Positions 11,046 through 21,299 of a stretch of DNA of 64,000 bases are shown here, one piece after another. The stretch's first letter is position 1. Each line of letters opens with the position of its first letter. A program made the translations under genes and the position numbers. The DNA comes from Plasmodiophora brassicae (Eukaryota; Endomyxa; Phytomyxea; Plasmodiophorida; Plasmodiophoridae). A model generated the notes under the pieces. That model had not been told where the DNA came from and ran no database searches. It saw nothing but the letters and a program-made list of their open reading frames with translations. The DNA lies in contig JASFAU010000009.1 in assembly GCA_039704465.1 (NCBI GenBank), positions 1,054,001 through 1,118,000 of the forward strand. The letters are read 5' to 3'.

Positions 11046-11642
11046 GGCACCGCTGACAGGAAGAGAAACAGTCCGCGCGCGTGCCCGACAGACACGCGGA
11101 AAACGCGCAGTCTACCTCAGTCTGTCCTGGCGCTCGTTGTCGCCGATCGACGTCCCGCCGCCCATCCCGACCGACTTATGGCGACAACCAGACGGCATGC
11201 TGAGTTCAGAAGGGCGTCCGATACCTTTAGGGATTAACGTTACACGCAGAATGTGCGGGATGGAGGGGGGAGGGGGGTCCGACACGGTCCAGGCTGCGTC
11301 GTCGGCACGACAGACGACCCGACGACGCTGGCGGCCGCGTGAACGCCACATGCCGGTCGATGCCTCTGCGAGGTTATGCCCGTTAGCTGCTTCAACCACT
11401 TCTTTCTGATAATGCACCTCCCGCCGTTTCTCTTCGAGCAGCACATGTCGCTGAGCGGTTGGGTGCGGCGCCTGAACCGTGGTCTGCGGACAGTACCTTT
11501 GGCGCATGTATTTGGTCTGGCGGACACGATCCGATCAGTCGATGAGAGCGGGGCGGTCCAAATTGGGCGCCGCCTGTGCGCGGTCCCCGGGCGCACATCA
11601 TTACCGCCTTATCGGCTATCGCACATCGACTTGCGGACATCG
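11046..11642. promoter_or_regulatory. Divergent intergenic region
   Basis: About 600 bp between divergent genes. It contains a short G-rich run (GGAGGGGGGAGGGGGG, about 11260-11276) that could form a G-quadruplex. The open frame extending upstream of 11643 shows no protein-like composition and is treated as non-coding. Confidence 0.4.
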
Positions 11643-12740
11643 ATGCGACGATCTGCTCTTGGCGTTCTCTTCCTGGGCTTGGCGCTAGCGTGCACCAGTC
11701 ATGAGGCAACCCTGGCAAACGGCGGCGGCGCCTACACGGGCGCGTTCCCCGTCGCGAGTCGCGAGTGGCGCCTGGTTGCCGGCGACCAGCTGGTCGGCCC
11801 GCCCTACTGGGACGTCCGACAAGTGAAGTTGCACGACGGCGATGGCTCCGTTATTCCAGTTGACTCTGTGTCCGCGTCAGGCGTGCCGCCGGGCGCCCCG
11901 CACGGTTACGCTCCCGAGCCTGTATTCGCTGACAATCCCGCATGGGACTGGGCATGCTGGGGTGGACGCCCGGATGATTCTGGGCTGTACTGGATCAGCG
12001 CCAAGCTCGCCACCGATGTCGTTGTCGCCAGCATTTCAATTCGTCATCGCACACCTGAGCACTCTGCGACAACTGTTTCCGTCCAGTTCAAGAACAGTGA
12101 CGGCGAGTGGGTGGCTCTCGGGACGTACAACATCGTCAATGCGGGTGAAACAATTATCACTCTCGAAAGTCAAACCCAGTCGAGCCTGGGTAACGTCGGG
12201 GAGATTCACGAACGCAGTGGCACTGCTGAAGGTTCCTATGACTCGACGGGGGAAGACTTTGTTTCAGCACTTGCTTGTGATTCGGACGTCGTTTCGCAGG
12301 ACGAGGAGGAACCTGTGCCTGTCGGTTCGGAAGAGGCTTCCGACCGTGCTGAGGCGGCTTCACGCGAGGATGGTGCCGTCATTAACGAACCTGCCACCAG
12401 CGTTACGCTCGTCAGCGCTGCCTCGTCAGTGACTTCGTCATCAGCGCCTCACTCCGACCATGCTGCTGCCGAATATTCTACCGGAACGGATCAGACACAT
12501 ACCGACGACGTTACGCCGAAACGCGAGTTGGCTGGCGAGATCCATGTACGCGCGCTCCCGGACAATCAGGCCGAACCCGTCACATCCCATGACTCGCCTG
12601 CTGTCGACGTTGGGCGTGAACTGGTCCCGGACCTGGACCCTGTGGTCACCGACAGCACTGCGGCCAAGCCAAACCGTGGTTCTCAGTTCGCATTGAAACT
12701 CAAGCGATTCTTCACGCTCAAGAAGCCAGGCAGGCATTGA
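11643..12740 (+). CDS. Secreted protein with discoidin-like N-terminal domain
   Basis: 365 residues, intronless. The ATG at 11643 is chosen because it begins a signal peptide (MRRSALGVLFLGLALACTS). Residues about 30-190 form a beta-rich domain with Trp and Gly positions reminiscent of galactose-binding/discoidin folds (WDVRQVKLHDGDG, ASISIRHRTPEHSATTVSVQF); this similarity is weak and inferred. The rest is acidic and Ser/Thr/Ala-rich low complexity, ending in a basic tail (FALKLKRFFTLKKPGRH). The tail has no hydrophobic anchor, so the product is probably secreted or cell-wall associated. Confidence 0.65.
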   Translation: MRRSALGVLFLGLALACTSHEATLANGGGAYTGAFPVASREWRLVAGDQLVGPPYWDVRQVKLHDGDGSVIPVDSVSASGVPPGAPHGYAPEPVFADNPAWDWACWGGRPDDSGLYWISAKLATDVVVASISIRHRTPEHSATTVSVQFKNSDGEWVALGTYNIVNAGETIITLESQTQSSLGNVGEIHERSGTAEGSYDSTGEDFVSALACDSDVVSQDEEEPVPVGSEEASDRAEAASREDGAVINEPATSVTLVSAASSVTSSSAPHSDHAAAEYSTGTDQTHTDDVTPKRELAGEIHVRALPDNQAEPVTSHDSPAVDVGRELVPDLDPVVTDSTAAKPNRGSQFALKLKRFFTLKKPGRH

Positions 12741-13007
12741 AATGCCCCCCTGAGCACATTCGCTCTCCCATGATGTCAATATACGGACACAGCCCTGTCA
12801 ACGAATTCCTTGGGACGACGAGGTTAGAGCGGCTGCGGGACGTAAGCTGCGTGCGGACCTCTACCGTACGGGCTGCAGTGTGTCCAGAAAGTGCGTGCCA
12901 CGGAGTTTCAAACCTCGCTGCTTCCGTGTGTTGGGTTCTCGGCTGCTTGCGCGCCCAACGCTGTCCGCTGCTATCCGACACGCCGCATCCCGCCGACCCC
13001 CCAAGCC

Positions 13008-13666
13008 ATGACCGCCGGTTCGGAAAACAGCGATCCGGAGCAGTCCAGCCCGAAGCCTGTCAAAGCGATCAAGAAGAGGGTCAGCAAGAAGAAGAACACC
13101 AACACTGGGAAACCGAAGCGCCCGTTGTCCGCTTTCATGCTGTGGAGTAAGGACGCGCGCCCGAAAGTCAAGGAAGAGAACCCTGACGCTGCATTCGGTA
13201 CGGCCGGAATTTTACGATGCTGGTGACGTGTGTTCACTGACAGCATGGCAGGCCAACTCGGGAAACTCCTTGGCGCGATGTGGAAGGACCTGTCCGACGA
13301 AGACAAGGCCCCGTACGTTAAGATGGCAGGAGAAGATCGCGCCCGGTACGATACCGAGTTGGATGCCATCCCTAAGAAGCCGAAGAAGGCGCTGTCCCCG
13401 TTCATGCTTTTCTCCAACGAGCACCGCCCTGAAGTGAAGGGAAATAACCCGGACATGTCGCTGGGCGAACTTGGTAATTCGGGACTCCTGTCAAATCTGT
13501 TGATCTCCTGACTGACCCTCGTTCAGGCAAAGTTCTCGGGGCTCTGTGGCGCGACGCAGACGAGTCGGTCAAGCAAGAGTACATGACGAAGGCCGAGGCC
13601 GACAAGGCACGCTACGCACGGGAATGGGCAAAATTCAGTGCCGAGCATCCCGAGCTGGCCGAATAG
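13008..13666 (+). CDS. Two-box HMG protein (HMGB-like)
   Basis: Three exons (13008-13197, 13252-13473, 13527-13666; introns 54 and 53 nt) give 183 residues. A basic N-terminus (AIKKRVSKKKNTNTGKPKR) leads into HMG box 1 (PLSAFMLWSKDARPKVKEEN, then across the splice FGQLGKLLGAMWKDLSDEDK) and box 2 (ALSPFMLFSNEHRPEVKGNN, then GKVLGALWRDADESVKQEY). Both introns sit at the same place in their box, in the glycine codon before helix 2, so the gene grew by internal duplication of an intron-containing unit. HMGB proteins bend DNA and loosen chromatin. Stop TAG. Confidence 0.92.
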
Positions 13667-14104
13667 GCTCGCGTTCCGACGCAAGCCAACTCATGTGACG
13701 GCCACAGGCCGCCTGGCGACACATCTCAAATACATCGTGTGCGAATTTGTTCTTGAATCGTTTCCAATATATCTTTCCTGTTTGAGCATTGCCAGTGCGC
13801 CAGCTAGCCAGTGCGCCTGATCGCGCGTGATGTAATTGAACCGGGAAGCCATGGGCGCGCAGAACAATAGCGATCTATGTAGGTACATAGGTTGACTCGA
13901 TGGCGCAGCAAAGCAGCAGCCTTCTTCCGTGTGCAGGGGCCGCGGTGCGCCGAGCGGAAAGTGCGCGCCGACCCAAACCGCTCCTTCTGTCAGGCAGGCG
14001 CGTTCCCCTTGGGCCGGATCAAGGTAAAGGGGGCGCGCGCTCGACGGCAGTGGGAGGGGGGCCGATTGACGTGTACCATCGACCGTCACGGGCGTGCTGG
14101 CCGT
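13667..14104. promoter_or_regulatory. Intergenic upstream of eIF4E
   Basis: About 440 bp between two genes on the same strand. A long open frame on each strand crosses it but reads as low-quality protein; the minus one is the mirror of eIF4E. Confidence 0.4.
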
Positions 14105-14671
14105 ATGGCATCGCGTGGTGAGGCGCCGTCGCAGCATCGCCTGAAGCATGCGTTTGCGATGTGGGTGGCGCCGCGCACATCGAACGTGTTCGCGCAAAAC
14201 TACCAGCAACACCTGGTGAAGATGGCGACGTTCAGCACGGTCGAAGAGTTCTGGAGGTATTACAGCTGGATTATTCGGCCGTCCTCGATGACGATCAACT
14301 GCGATTTCCACCTGTTCAAGGATTCGGTCAGACCGATCTGGGAGGATGAGGCCAATCAGAAAGGCGGAAAGTGGGAGATCCACCTGAGGAAAGGTGTTGC
14401 GTCGCGTTGCTTCGAGGATGTGATCCTGGCCGTGCTCGGTGACCAGTTCAGGGTCGGCGATGAGATCTGCGGTGTCGTGGTTAGCATCAAAACGCACGAT
14501 GACATGATCTCGGTGTGGAACCGGTCGGCCGATGACAAAGACGTCATAATGAGCATTCGAGACACCCTGAAGCAGGTCCTCAATGTCCCGTCCAACGCCG
14601 CGTTCGAGTACCACGCGCACGTGTCCAAGCTGGCCCAGCATCAATCCACGAAATCGTCCAGTCGTCACTAG
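14105..14671 (+). CDS. Eukaryotic translation initiation factor 4E family
   Basis: 188 residues, intronless. The ATG at 14105 places the family's N-terminal block (KHAFAMWV) about 15 residues in, as is normal. Conserved stretches are FSTVEEFWRYYSWIIRPSSM, FHLFKDSVRPIWEDEAN, KWEIHLRKG and CFEDVILAVLGDQF, then EICGVVVSIKTHDDMISVW. The cap-sandwich tryptophans correspond to the W of the SWII block and W of IWEDEAN. The first position in canonical eIF4E is W56, while 4EHP/class II proteins have Tyr or Phe, so the class needs alignment. It binds the mRNA 5' cap for translation or repression. Stop TAG. Confidence 0.9.
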   Translation: MASRGEAPSQHRLKHAFAMWVAPRTSNVFAQNYQQHLVKMATFSTVEEFWRYYSWIIRPSSMTINCDFHLFKDSVRPIWEDEANQKGGKWEIHLRKGVASRCFEDVILAVLGDQFRVGDEICGVVVSIKTHDDMISVWNRSADDKDVIMSIRDTLKQVLNVPSNAAFEYHAHVSKLAQHQSTKSSSRH

Positions 14672-14874
14672 CCGATGCGCCCGTTTTCATTTACCACGTT
14701 CAACGAACCTCTGAACCTATCCATCACTGTTCACTGTCCTGTGCGTCCTGTTTGTTCGGTTCTGCCGTCCGAGGTGACCCGCGTTCGTCAATTGTCTGAT
14801 CCATACAGTTACACGTTTGACGAATGTTTGTTTGCTTCAACACATTGGCGGAGAGTGATCCGGCGGTCAGCGAT

Positions 14875-15924
14875 TCAGGCAGTACTCGCCCTCTTCGACG
14901 TCTTCCGTTTCTTTGGAAGTTTACCAGGGGGTTTCTTGATGGACACCGGTTTTCCAGACGGTTTTGTGTTGGGAGGGCCCGTCGGCACAGGTTCATGGTT
15001 TGCGAAGTCAAGAATTACGTCTCCAGCTGTCGTACAGGATGTATGCCTGGCAGATTGCGCGCTTGAGGAGCTTGGCACCAAGTCGGCCGTGCAGACCGTT
15101 GACTTGCAGTATTTGCCAGTTTGGTTTGCGTGGGTGGGCTTGCCAGATAACTTCGCTTGAGGAGAAGTTGGCGACACGGGTTTGTCAGCCTGAGAGCTTT
15201 CCTGACGTGCGGTATCAGCCTGTGGTACCTGAAGCACGTGTAAGGCAGGCAGTTAGCTGGTTCGGGATTACAATCGTACAGGGTTCGCCCCCAACGCGGC
15301 CTCGTCGTGCGCTTTTGCTTCCTTGGCAAGGGAATCGTTAACCTACACCATTCACCTACTGGTCAAGGTCATTCTGAAACATCGAGACGACATACTGGTT
15401 TAGCCTCATGAACAGACGGTTGCTTCTTTAGCGAGGCGGTCTTGTCCTCTAATTCAGATTCGACAGTTTCGGCCTTTCGACCAAAGTTCAACAAAGTATC
15501 CTTGCAGAAGCCTGGTACGAAGTCTTACTGGGACACTGAGGCCTCCAGATGACGCCGGGGTCGGACGGATACGCTTTTTACGAACATCGCCCATGGCCTT
15601 GCGATTGAGGAAGGCATCCTTGATGTACGCTTGAATATCGCTTGGAATCGCGTTCCACCCGTCGGCTGCTTCGATTGACCCGATCATTTTCTCCAGAGAC
15701 GATAACTGCCGCGCCGTAACGCAAGGTATACACCGCCACCACACAATGCTGTCGCCATCGTTTCCCGATCCTGAACAGCACGTGTCCCGTATCATGATAC
15801 TGCATTACAACCCGCGCAGCGGGCACACACCGAACTTGGGCTCGCCTTTGGCGATCTGCTTCCCGCAGGGCTTGCATTGCCCGCGCCCCGATTTCGCCAG
15901 CTCGACATGATACGTGGGCGCCAT
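14875..15924 (-). CDS. PARP-type zinc-finger protein without catalytic domain
   Basis: Five exons join in one frame of 276 residues: 15831-15924, 15529-15770, 15396-15473, 15280-15342, 14875-15228 (introns 60, 55, 53, 51 nt). Residues 3-50 form a PARP-type nick-sensing finger: YHVELAKSGRGQCKPCGKQI, AKGEPKFG, and VWWRCIPC, followed by the helical segment LSSLEKMIGSIEAADGWNAI. The usual third ligand His is replaced by Cys, making CxxC..CxxC. The rest is low complexity, Pro/Ser/Lys-rich, ending in a nuclear-localisation-like basic cluster (GKLPKKRKTSKRAS). No PARP, BRCT or ligase domain is present. It probably binds DNA breaks or structures in the nucleus, by family analogy. Confidence 0.82.
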
Positions 15925-16150
15925 CGACAGCCCACTCCCGATCCCTCCCACTCGTCGACTGCACGACGAATTCCCAAATGACTACGACTCCGCCCCCAGC
16001 GCCCACCGTCACTCAACGTGTTACATCAGCCACGCCGCGCTGCAGTTGCGGCAACGCGTTACGAATCCCATTGCAACGTGCAGCAGACGACGCACACAAC
16101 GCCTAATCTGTTTATAAAAGAGCAAGCTATGGACGGCGGATGAAGAACAG

Positions 16151-16783
16151 CTAGTGCACACAGAGAGCGATAATCGAGCCGAGCGCAGCAACAATAACGA
16201 GCACGCCGAAGAAGACGTTTTCCGGCGTCGCCGTCTTCCCGTCGTCGATCTCGTCGATCGGCGTCAACAGGGTTCGGATAATGCTGCCCAAAGAGACGAC
16301 ACCTTGGAAGACGGAGTTGCCCAGGTTTCGCGCCCACCGCATCATCCGATCGAAAATCGACTCAGACGATACAGGATTGTCGTTCGTGCCGTTCGTAGCG
16401 TTATTGTCGTCAGCGGCCTCCAGGTAAAGAGTAGGAACACGGGATTGGATATCTTTTCGCGCCTCCTCATCGTAGACGTCCATGACGAACTGCTTGAACG
16501 ATGCATCTCGGCAGAAATGGTGGATGACCCGAGCTGTCGTCCGTTCACATACAGCATGCGAGGCACCCGCAGCGCTGGCAGCGTCCCGAGCCGTCTCTGG
16601 TGCTGCCCGCCACAGCTGCCTCGAAATCCGCATCTCCTTGCTGAGATCGTCGTCACTGCTTTCATCTACGAGCTGCCACGACGCGAACGTCTCGCATTCC
16701 GCCATCGCCGTTGGAGCGCTCGCCGTCGCCGCCGCTGCAGCCGCCGCGGCCACCGCCGCCTTCTGCCCCACCTGCTTCAGCAT
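16151..16783 (-). CDS. Tail-anchored membrane protein
   Basis: 210 residues from the ATG at 16783; longer in-frame starts up to 16945 add residues without clear domain character. An Ala-run (AVAAAAAAAATASA) is followed by an acidic region (VDESSDDDLSKEM), a helical middle (ARVIHHFCRDASFKQFVMDV) and a C-terminal hydrophobic helix (VFFGVLVIVAALGSIIALCVH) ending at the stop. This topology is that of tail-anchored proteins of the ER, mitochondria or peroxisomes. No family recognised. Confidence 0.65.
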   Translation of the reverse strand: MLKQVGQKAAVAAAAAAAATASAPTAMAECETFASWQLVDESSDDDLSKEMRISRQLWRAAPETARDAASAAGASHAVCERTTARVIHHFCRDASFKQFVMDVYDEEARKDIQSRVPTLYLEAADDNNATNGTNDNPVSSESIFDRMMRWARNLGNSVFQGVVSLGSIIRTLLTPIDEIDDGKTATPENVFFGVLVIVAALGSIIALCVH

Positions 16784-17225
16784 GACGAACCGAATTGTGT
16801 GCACTTCCGCCACTGGTGATGGGGCACCCACGGACTTCCTCCAGTGCACTGCGTTACCGGTACGGTACCCAAAAATCATCCTCCCCCCGCATTCCCGTTC
16901 CTGGCTCCGCCCGCATCGGCGGAACATCCGGTCCACCGGCGCCAATCTGAGCGGCTGGAAGGGCTGCGTGCTCGTCGAACGCGGCGCGCTGACGTGGACC
17001 TGGGCCGGCTTCCAGCGATAAGTCGATAACGGATCCAGCGTGACGTAAGCGGAAACGTGTACGGTGGAGCAGTCGTGGATGTCGTTGCGTCGATGCGGTA
17101 TACTGGGGCGCGATTCACGAATCGCACGGTATCCCTATGGGCAAGCGAGCTCGCTTCACTGGTCGCTCCACCGGGTTATTCTTGAATTCTGCAACTAGCC
17201 TGAACAATACTGACGCGACACAGCG
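16784..17225. other. Intergenic, no confident gene
   Basis: About 440 bp between a minus-strand gene and the decayed family member. Short frames on both strands are Arg/Ser-rich shadows. Confidence 0.4.
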
Positions 17226-17543
17226 ACATTGGCGCTCGCCATTGTGGCCATCCTCGCCGCCCAGTTCACCATCAGCAGACTTCACCATTGGTTGCATTTC
17301 GTCGCCCTTGCTTCTTACGGTACGCTTTGCTTCTGAGACCCATGGTTGTGCTGTAGAGGTGGAGGTTACGGTGGAGGCAGTCGCGGCGGCAGTGGTGACG
17401 GTAAAGACTACTGCAGCGGCGGCCGCGGAAGCGATAGTGCAGACAATGACCGTGAAAACAAGCCAAACGAAGGAGACGACGGTGGGAACTACGCGCGTGA
17501 TAGGGAGCGGCGTAAGCTACACCCAAGGAAGCAGCTCCAGTAA
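17226..17543 (+). pseudogene. Decayed copy 1 of Gly/Ser-rich secreted family
   Basis: Aligned by eye to copies 2 and 3, 17226-17330 keeps the signal-anchor part (LALAIVAILAAQFTISRLHH, then FVALASYG). The bases corresponding to the start ATG and the first codons are lost. After a remnant intron of about 39 nt the Gly-rich part (GGGYGGGSRGGSGDGKDYC) ends at a TAA at 17541-17543. The Ser-rich block and the whole Cys-containing C-terminal domain are missing. A 3' motif CTCAGTAAAGGACCA (17629-17643) is shared with copies 2 and 3, so a former 3' UTR is present. Confidence 0.65.
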
Positions 17544-18014
17544 TGACAATGGCGGTCCAAGCTACAAGCAACGTCGACAGTCATGATTATACAAGCTTGA
17601 GTTTCCTCCAGCTCCGAGAACGCTCCTCAGTAAAGGACCATTCATATCGCATGACCAAAGGCAATTTCAGCAAGAGGACCGCCAAACCAGCATTCACTAC
17701 AGACATTAGGAACTACTCGGTCTGCGACTATCAGAACGGCATCCAGCTAGTAACGACGCGAATGAAGGTACCTTCGTTTGCCGACGTTAACGATCTTATG
17801 TACTAAAAGACGCGACCTCCAGACGCAACGCGGGGCGCTGCGGGAATACAGAGAATGTCACCTCGGCACACAGAGGTCCATCGTGACGTCACGGAACTTC
17901 CGGTGTGATCGACAAAGTGCATGAACGCATGAGTCACGGCAGGATTTCGCGGAACGACGTTGCCTCCACACCTGCCGTTGGAACCTACCATTCCTGAATT
18001 GTGCAACGAGAACC

Positions 18015-18443
18015 ATGACGACACGGCACATCAACAAAGCGATAGTGGGTCTCGTCATTGTCACCGTTCTCGCCCATCTTGTTGTCAGCAGACCTTACCA
18101 TCGGCCCCGCTTCGTCGCCCTGGCTGGCTACGGTTCGTGTTGCTATTGTCTCCCACGGTTGTCCAGCTTACTTCATAACCGAATTAGGTAACGGAGGCGG
18201 CAATGGCGGAGACGGCGGTGGTGACAGCAGCGGTAGTGGAAGCTATGAAAGTAGTTCCAGTGGAGGAAGCTCCAGCGGCGGCGGTTATCGTGGTGACAGC
18301 TCTAGTGGGGGAAGCTCAAGTGGTGGAACCTCCAGTAGTAGCAGCTCAAGTGGCGGCAGCTCAAGCGGCAGCTCAAGTGGCAGCAGCTCAATCGGAAGCT
18401 CAAGTGGAAGCTATGGAGGCAGGAATGGGGGCAGCAGTAGCAG

Positions 18444-18492
<49 letters not shown>

Positions 18493-18762
18493 GAGGTCGG
18501 CGCGGCGTCCAGCAGTGGTGGGCAGAAAAGGACAGATGTATCGCACCTGGACCATCAGAGGCAGGATGTGTGCAACGAACTGAAGGAAACCGTCAAGGCC
18601 AAGCAGAAGGAGTGCGATGATTTGGAGAAGGGTGGCAAAAAGGACACGCCCGAGTTCAAACAGAAACAAGAGGAGATCACCAAATGCAAGGAAGACATCC
18701 AGACGGTCGCCGGCCAAGATGTGGACGTCGACGGGTTCTGCGATGATGACGGCAGCAGTTAA
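18015..18762 (+). CDS. Gly/Ser-rich secreted or membrane protein, copy 2
   Basis: Exons 18015-18132 and 18188-18762 (intron 55 nt) give 230 residues. The N-terminus is a hydrophobic signal or anchor (MTTRHINKAIVGLVIVTVLA). The intron falls exactly before a Gly/Ser repeat region (GSYESSSSGGSSSGGGYRGD and onward) that contains a poly-Ser tract from an AGC microsatellite. The C-terminal about 75 residues are a conserved charged helical domain with spaced cysteines (HQRQDVCNELKETVKAKQKE, then CDDLEKGGKKDTPEF, ITKCKEDIQTVAGQD and DGFCDDD). Together this suggests an exported structural or wall-associated protein. Copy 3 is a close paralogue 400 bp downstream. Confidence 0.78.
18439..18492 (+). repeat. 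AGC trinucleotide microsatellite
   Basis: About 16 near-perfect AGC units inside copy 2, coding for serine. Length variation would be in frame. Confidence 0.9.
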
Positions 18763-19170
18763 GGTCCTGAGAGTTGAGACGCCAGCTCAGGAGACTTTCC
18801 TCAGTAAAAGGCCAATCATATCGGGAGTGAAGCGGTACCGCCTGTCACTTCGGTAACAATAAGACACGCCGTCGGAAGGCGTCTCGATACGTTCGCAATA
18901 AGGCGTAACCATCTTCAGTTCGTCAAAGTTCAAGTCGTGCATGCATCTGATCATTACAACGCGTCCGGTAAGAGGTATGCATGGAATTGCAATGACCTTC
19001 CGAAACGTGACGGGGATCCCTCGCGTACTGTTAACGTCATTGCACATAATGTCTGATGCAACATGATGACGTCCGGGCATCAGCGTGACTCACGTCAACG
19101 AAGGGACAATCATGGTCGATGGCACCCACTACGAGTTCTCCATACAAGAAACGTGTGCCTAGCCCGGACA

Positions 19171-19991
19171 ATGACGACGCGTTTCATCAACAAAGCGATA
19201 CTGGCATTCGCCATGGGCGCTGTTCTCGCCCATATTGCCCTTAGCAGATCCCAGCAACGTCCCCGCTTTCTAGCACTTGCTACTTATGGAGGTACTCTTT
19301 GCTATTTGCTTACGGCATGACTTGACACTAAGACGACGTTGCTCCAGGTGGCGGCGGTGGCAGTGGCGGAGGCAGCGGTGGCGGTGGCAGCAGTGGCAGT
19401 GGCGCCGGTGGAAAGAGTGGCAGTGGCAGTGGAAGCAGCAGCGGTGGGAGCTATGGAGCCAGCGGAGGCGGAAGCAGCGGCGGTGGCAGCTACGGTGGCA
19501 GCGGAGGCGGAAGCAGCAGCGGTGGCAGCTACGGTGGCAGCGGAGGTGGAAGCAGCGGCCGTGGAAGCTATGGTGGCGGCAGTAGCGGAGGAAGCAGTGG
19601 AGGACGTAGCAGCAGCGGAAGCAACGGAGGCAGTCAAAGCAGCAGTTATGGGGGCAGCAGCGGCGGGAGCGGAAGCGGAAGCAGCACGAGCAATGGTGGA
19701 AGCATGTCGGCTAGCGCTAGTGGACAAAAGAAGACTGATGTTACCCACCTCGACAAGCAGAAACAGGACGTTTGCAATCAGCTGAAAGAGACCGTCAAGA
19801 CCAAAAAGAAGGAGTGTGAGGACATGGAGAAGACAGGTAAAAAAGACACGCCCGAGTACAACCAGAAGAAGGACGAGATCGCTCAATGCAAGAACAACAT
19901 TCAGTCGGTTGCCGGCTCAGACTTGGACGTCGATAAGTTTTGCGGTGACGGCAGTGACAACGGAGGCAGCAGTAACGGCTCATCTAGTTGA
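19171..19991 (+). CDS. Gly/Ser-rich secreted or membrane protein, copy 3
   Basis: Exons 19171-19291 and 19348-19991 (intron 56 nt, same position as in copy 2) give 254 residues. The signal/anchor is MTTRFINKAILAFAMGAVLA. The repeat region is a GGS/GSY repeat (units like GSSGGGSYGGSGG) rather than poly-Ser. The C-terminal domain closely matches copy 2 (KQKQDVCNQLKETVKTKKKE, CEDMEKTGKKDTPEY, IAQCKNNIQSVAGSD, KFCGDG) and is followed by a short GS tail. A CTCAATAAAGGACC element follows the stop. The Cys domain evolves slowly and the repeat fast, as in adhesins or wall proteins with a fixed head and a flexible stalk. Confidence 0.8.
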
Positions 19992-20178
19992 AACACATTT
20001 GCTCAATAAAGGACCCGCCCTCCTTCCACGACAGACCGTCATACACGGGACACAACCTTGGCGTGTGCCGTTGCTGGACTTCCTGCAAGCCCGACCTCGA
20101 CAGGTAGTAGTTGCGCGCTCGACAACACTGTTGTTGGTCGCGGGCTCACGGCGTCCGTGGCGGAGTCCGAGGACGACG

Positions 20179-21174
20179 ATGGACGATGACGACCTGAATG
20201 TGGAGAGCTTGCGAGCTAAAGTGGCGGGAATTCGTGCCCAGCGCAAGAAACGTGCATGTAACAACGATGGGTGCAACGATAATGGAGAAAAACCTAAGCG
20301 ACGTCGAAAGAAAGCCGCTGGTCAATGCGGTCCAGCATTGGATGGTAACGAGTTCCTGAAACGCTTCGAAGAGTGGCGGCGATCCACTCCTGGGATCGAA
20401 ATGATGTTCAAACCGAGTCTTTCGGATTATGAACGGGAACAACTATTCGCGAGCATGCCGTTGGATGATCTGATGGACAAGTACGCCTGGGCGATTCCTG
20501 ACGATCGCGCGATTCGTATCATTCGCGAGTTTGCTCCTATTGTCGAAGTTGGCGCTGGCAAAGGTCATATCCGTGCTAGATCGTTGGCGCTTTCAGAATG
20601 AATCTCACTTGATATGTTCAGGTTACTGGGCGCGGCTGCTTCGCGATAATGGTGTCGATGCTATCGCCTACGACAAGACTGTTGGCCGCCCAGGGAACTG
20701 GACCCGCATCGAGAAAGGTGGTCCTGAAGATTTATCGAAGCATGCTGATCGCGCGTTGTTCTTATGCTATCCTGACGACTTCGAAGACGATGCGCAGTAC
20801 TCTCTTGCCGAGCACTGCCTTCGTACTTATCGAGGCGATACGGTCCGGCAATGATATCTGTATGCAGGTTCCGTTTGTCCGTTGACATTCTTCGTTTTTA
20901 GGTGATACTAGTTGGGGAGATGCTGGGCAGCACAATGCTGGAGAACCCTTGGGGAAAATCGATCGGCCCGGAAGCCCAGCTGGAACTTCACGCCCGTTTC
21001 CACATGGTCCTCCGCGTTCCGCTGCCATCGTTCCCTGTGAGCCGCGACACGCTGTCGGTCTGGAAACGGACAAGGCGCTTCGCTATCGACGACGATTTCC
21101 AGTTCGCCGACATTGATTCCCAGGAGACGATCGACCAAACGCTGTCCTGCCCTGCCACTGCTCACCTGATCTAA
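20179..21174 (+). CDS. SAM-dependent methyltransferase-like protein
   Basis: Exons 20179-20563, 20622-20842 and 20902-21174 (introns 58 and 59 nt) give 292 residues. The basic N-terminus (AQRKKRACNNDG, KPKRRRKKAAG) resembles a nuclear signal. Across the first splice the protein reads VEVGAGKGYWARLLRDNGVD then AIAYDKTVG, a Rossmann motif I plus acidic motif II typical of class I methyltransferases. Later LFLCYPDDFEDDA occupies the motif IV position, and after the second splice VILVGEMLGSTMLENPWG continues the fold. The substrate cannot be inferred. Similar single-domain proteins are widespread but uncharacterised in protists and fungi. Confidence 0.78.
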
Positions 21175-21299
21175 TAACGTTCGCCTGTTCGTTACTCTAC
21201 TGGTTCGATTTTGTACTGATTCGGTAGGGCGCCATCGTGGCGTGACCAGTGGCCACACACGGGTCATGGCAGTCGACTTGCGCGCCAGGCAGGTCGCCG

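Noticed and set aside
13691..14668. 325-codon minus-strand frame opposite eIF4E
   Set aside because: It mirrors the eIF4E codons and has no family features; eIF4E motifs on the plus strand are unambiguous.
19302..19886. Ala/Thr-rich minus-strand frame of 194 codons
   Set aside because: It is the complement of the GGS repeat of family copy 3.
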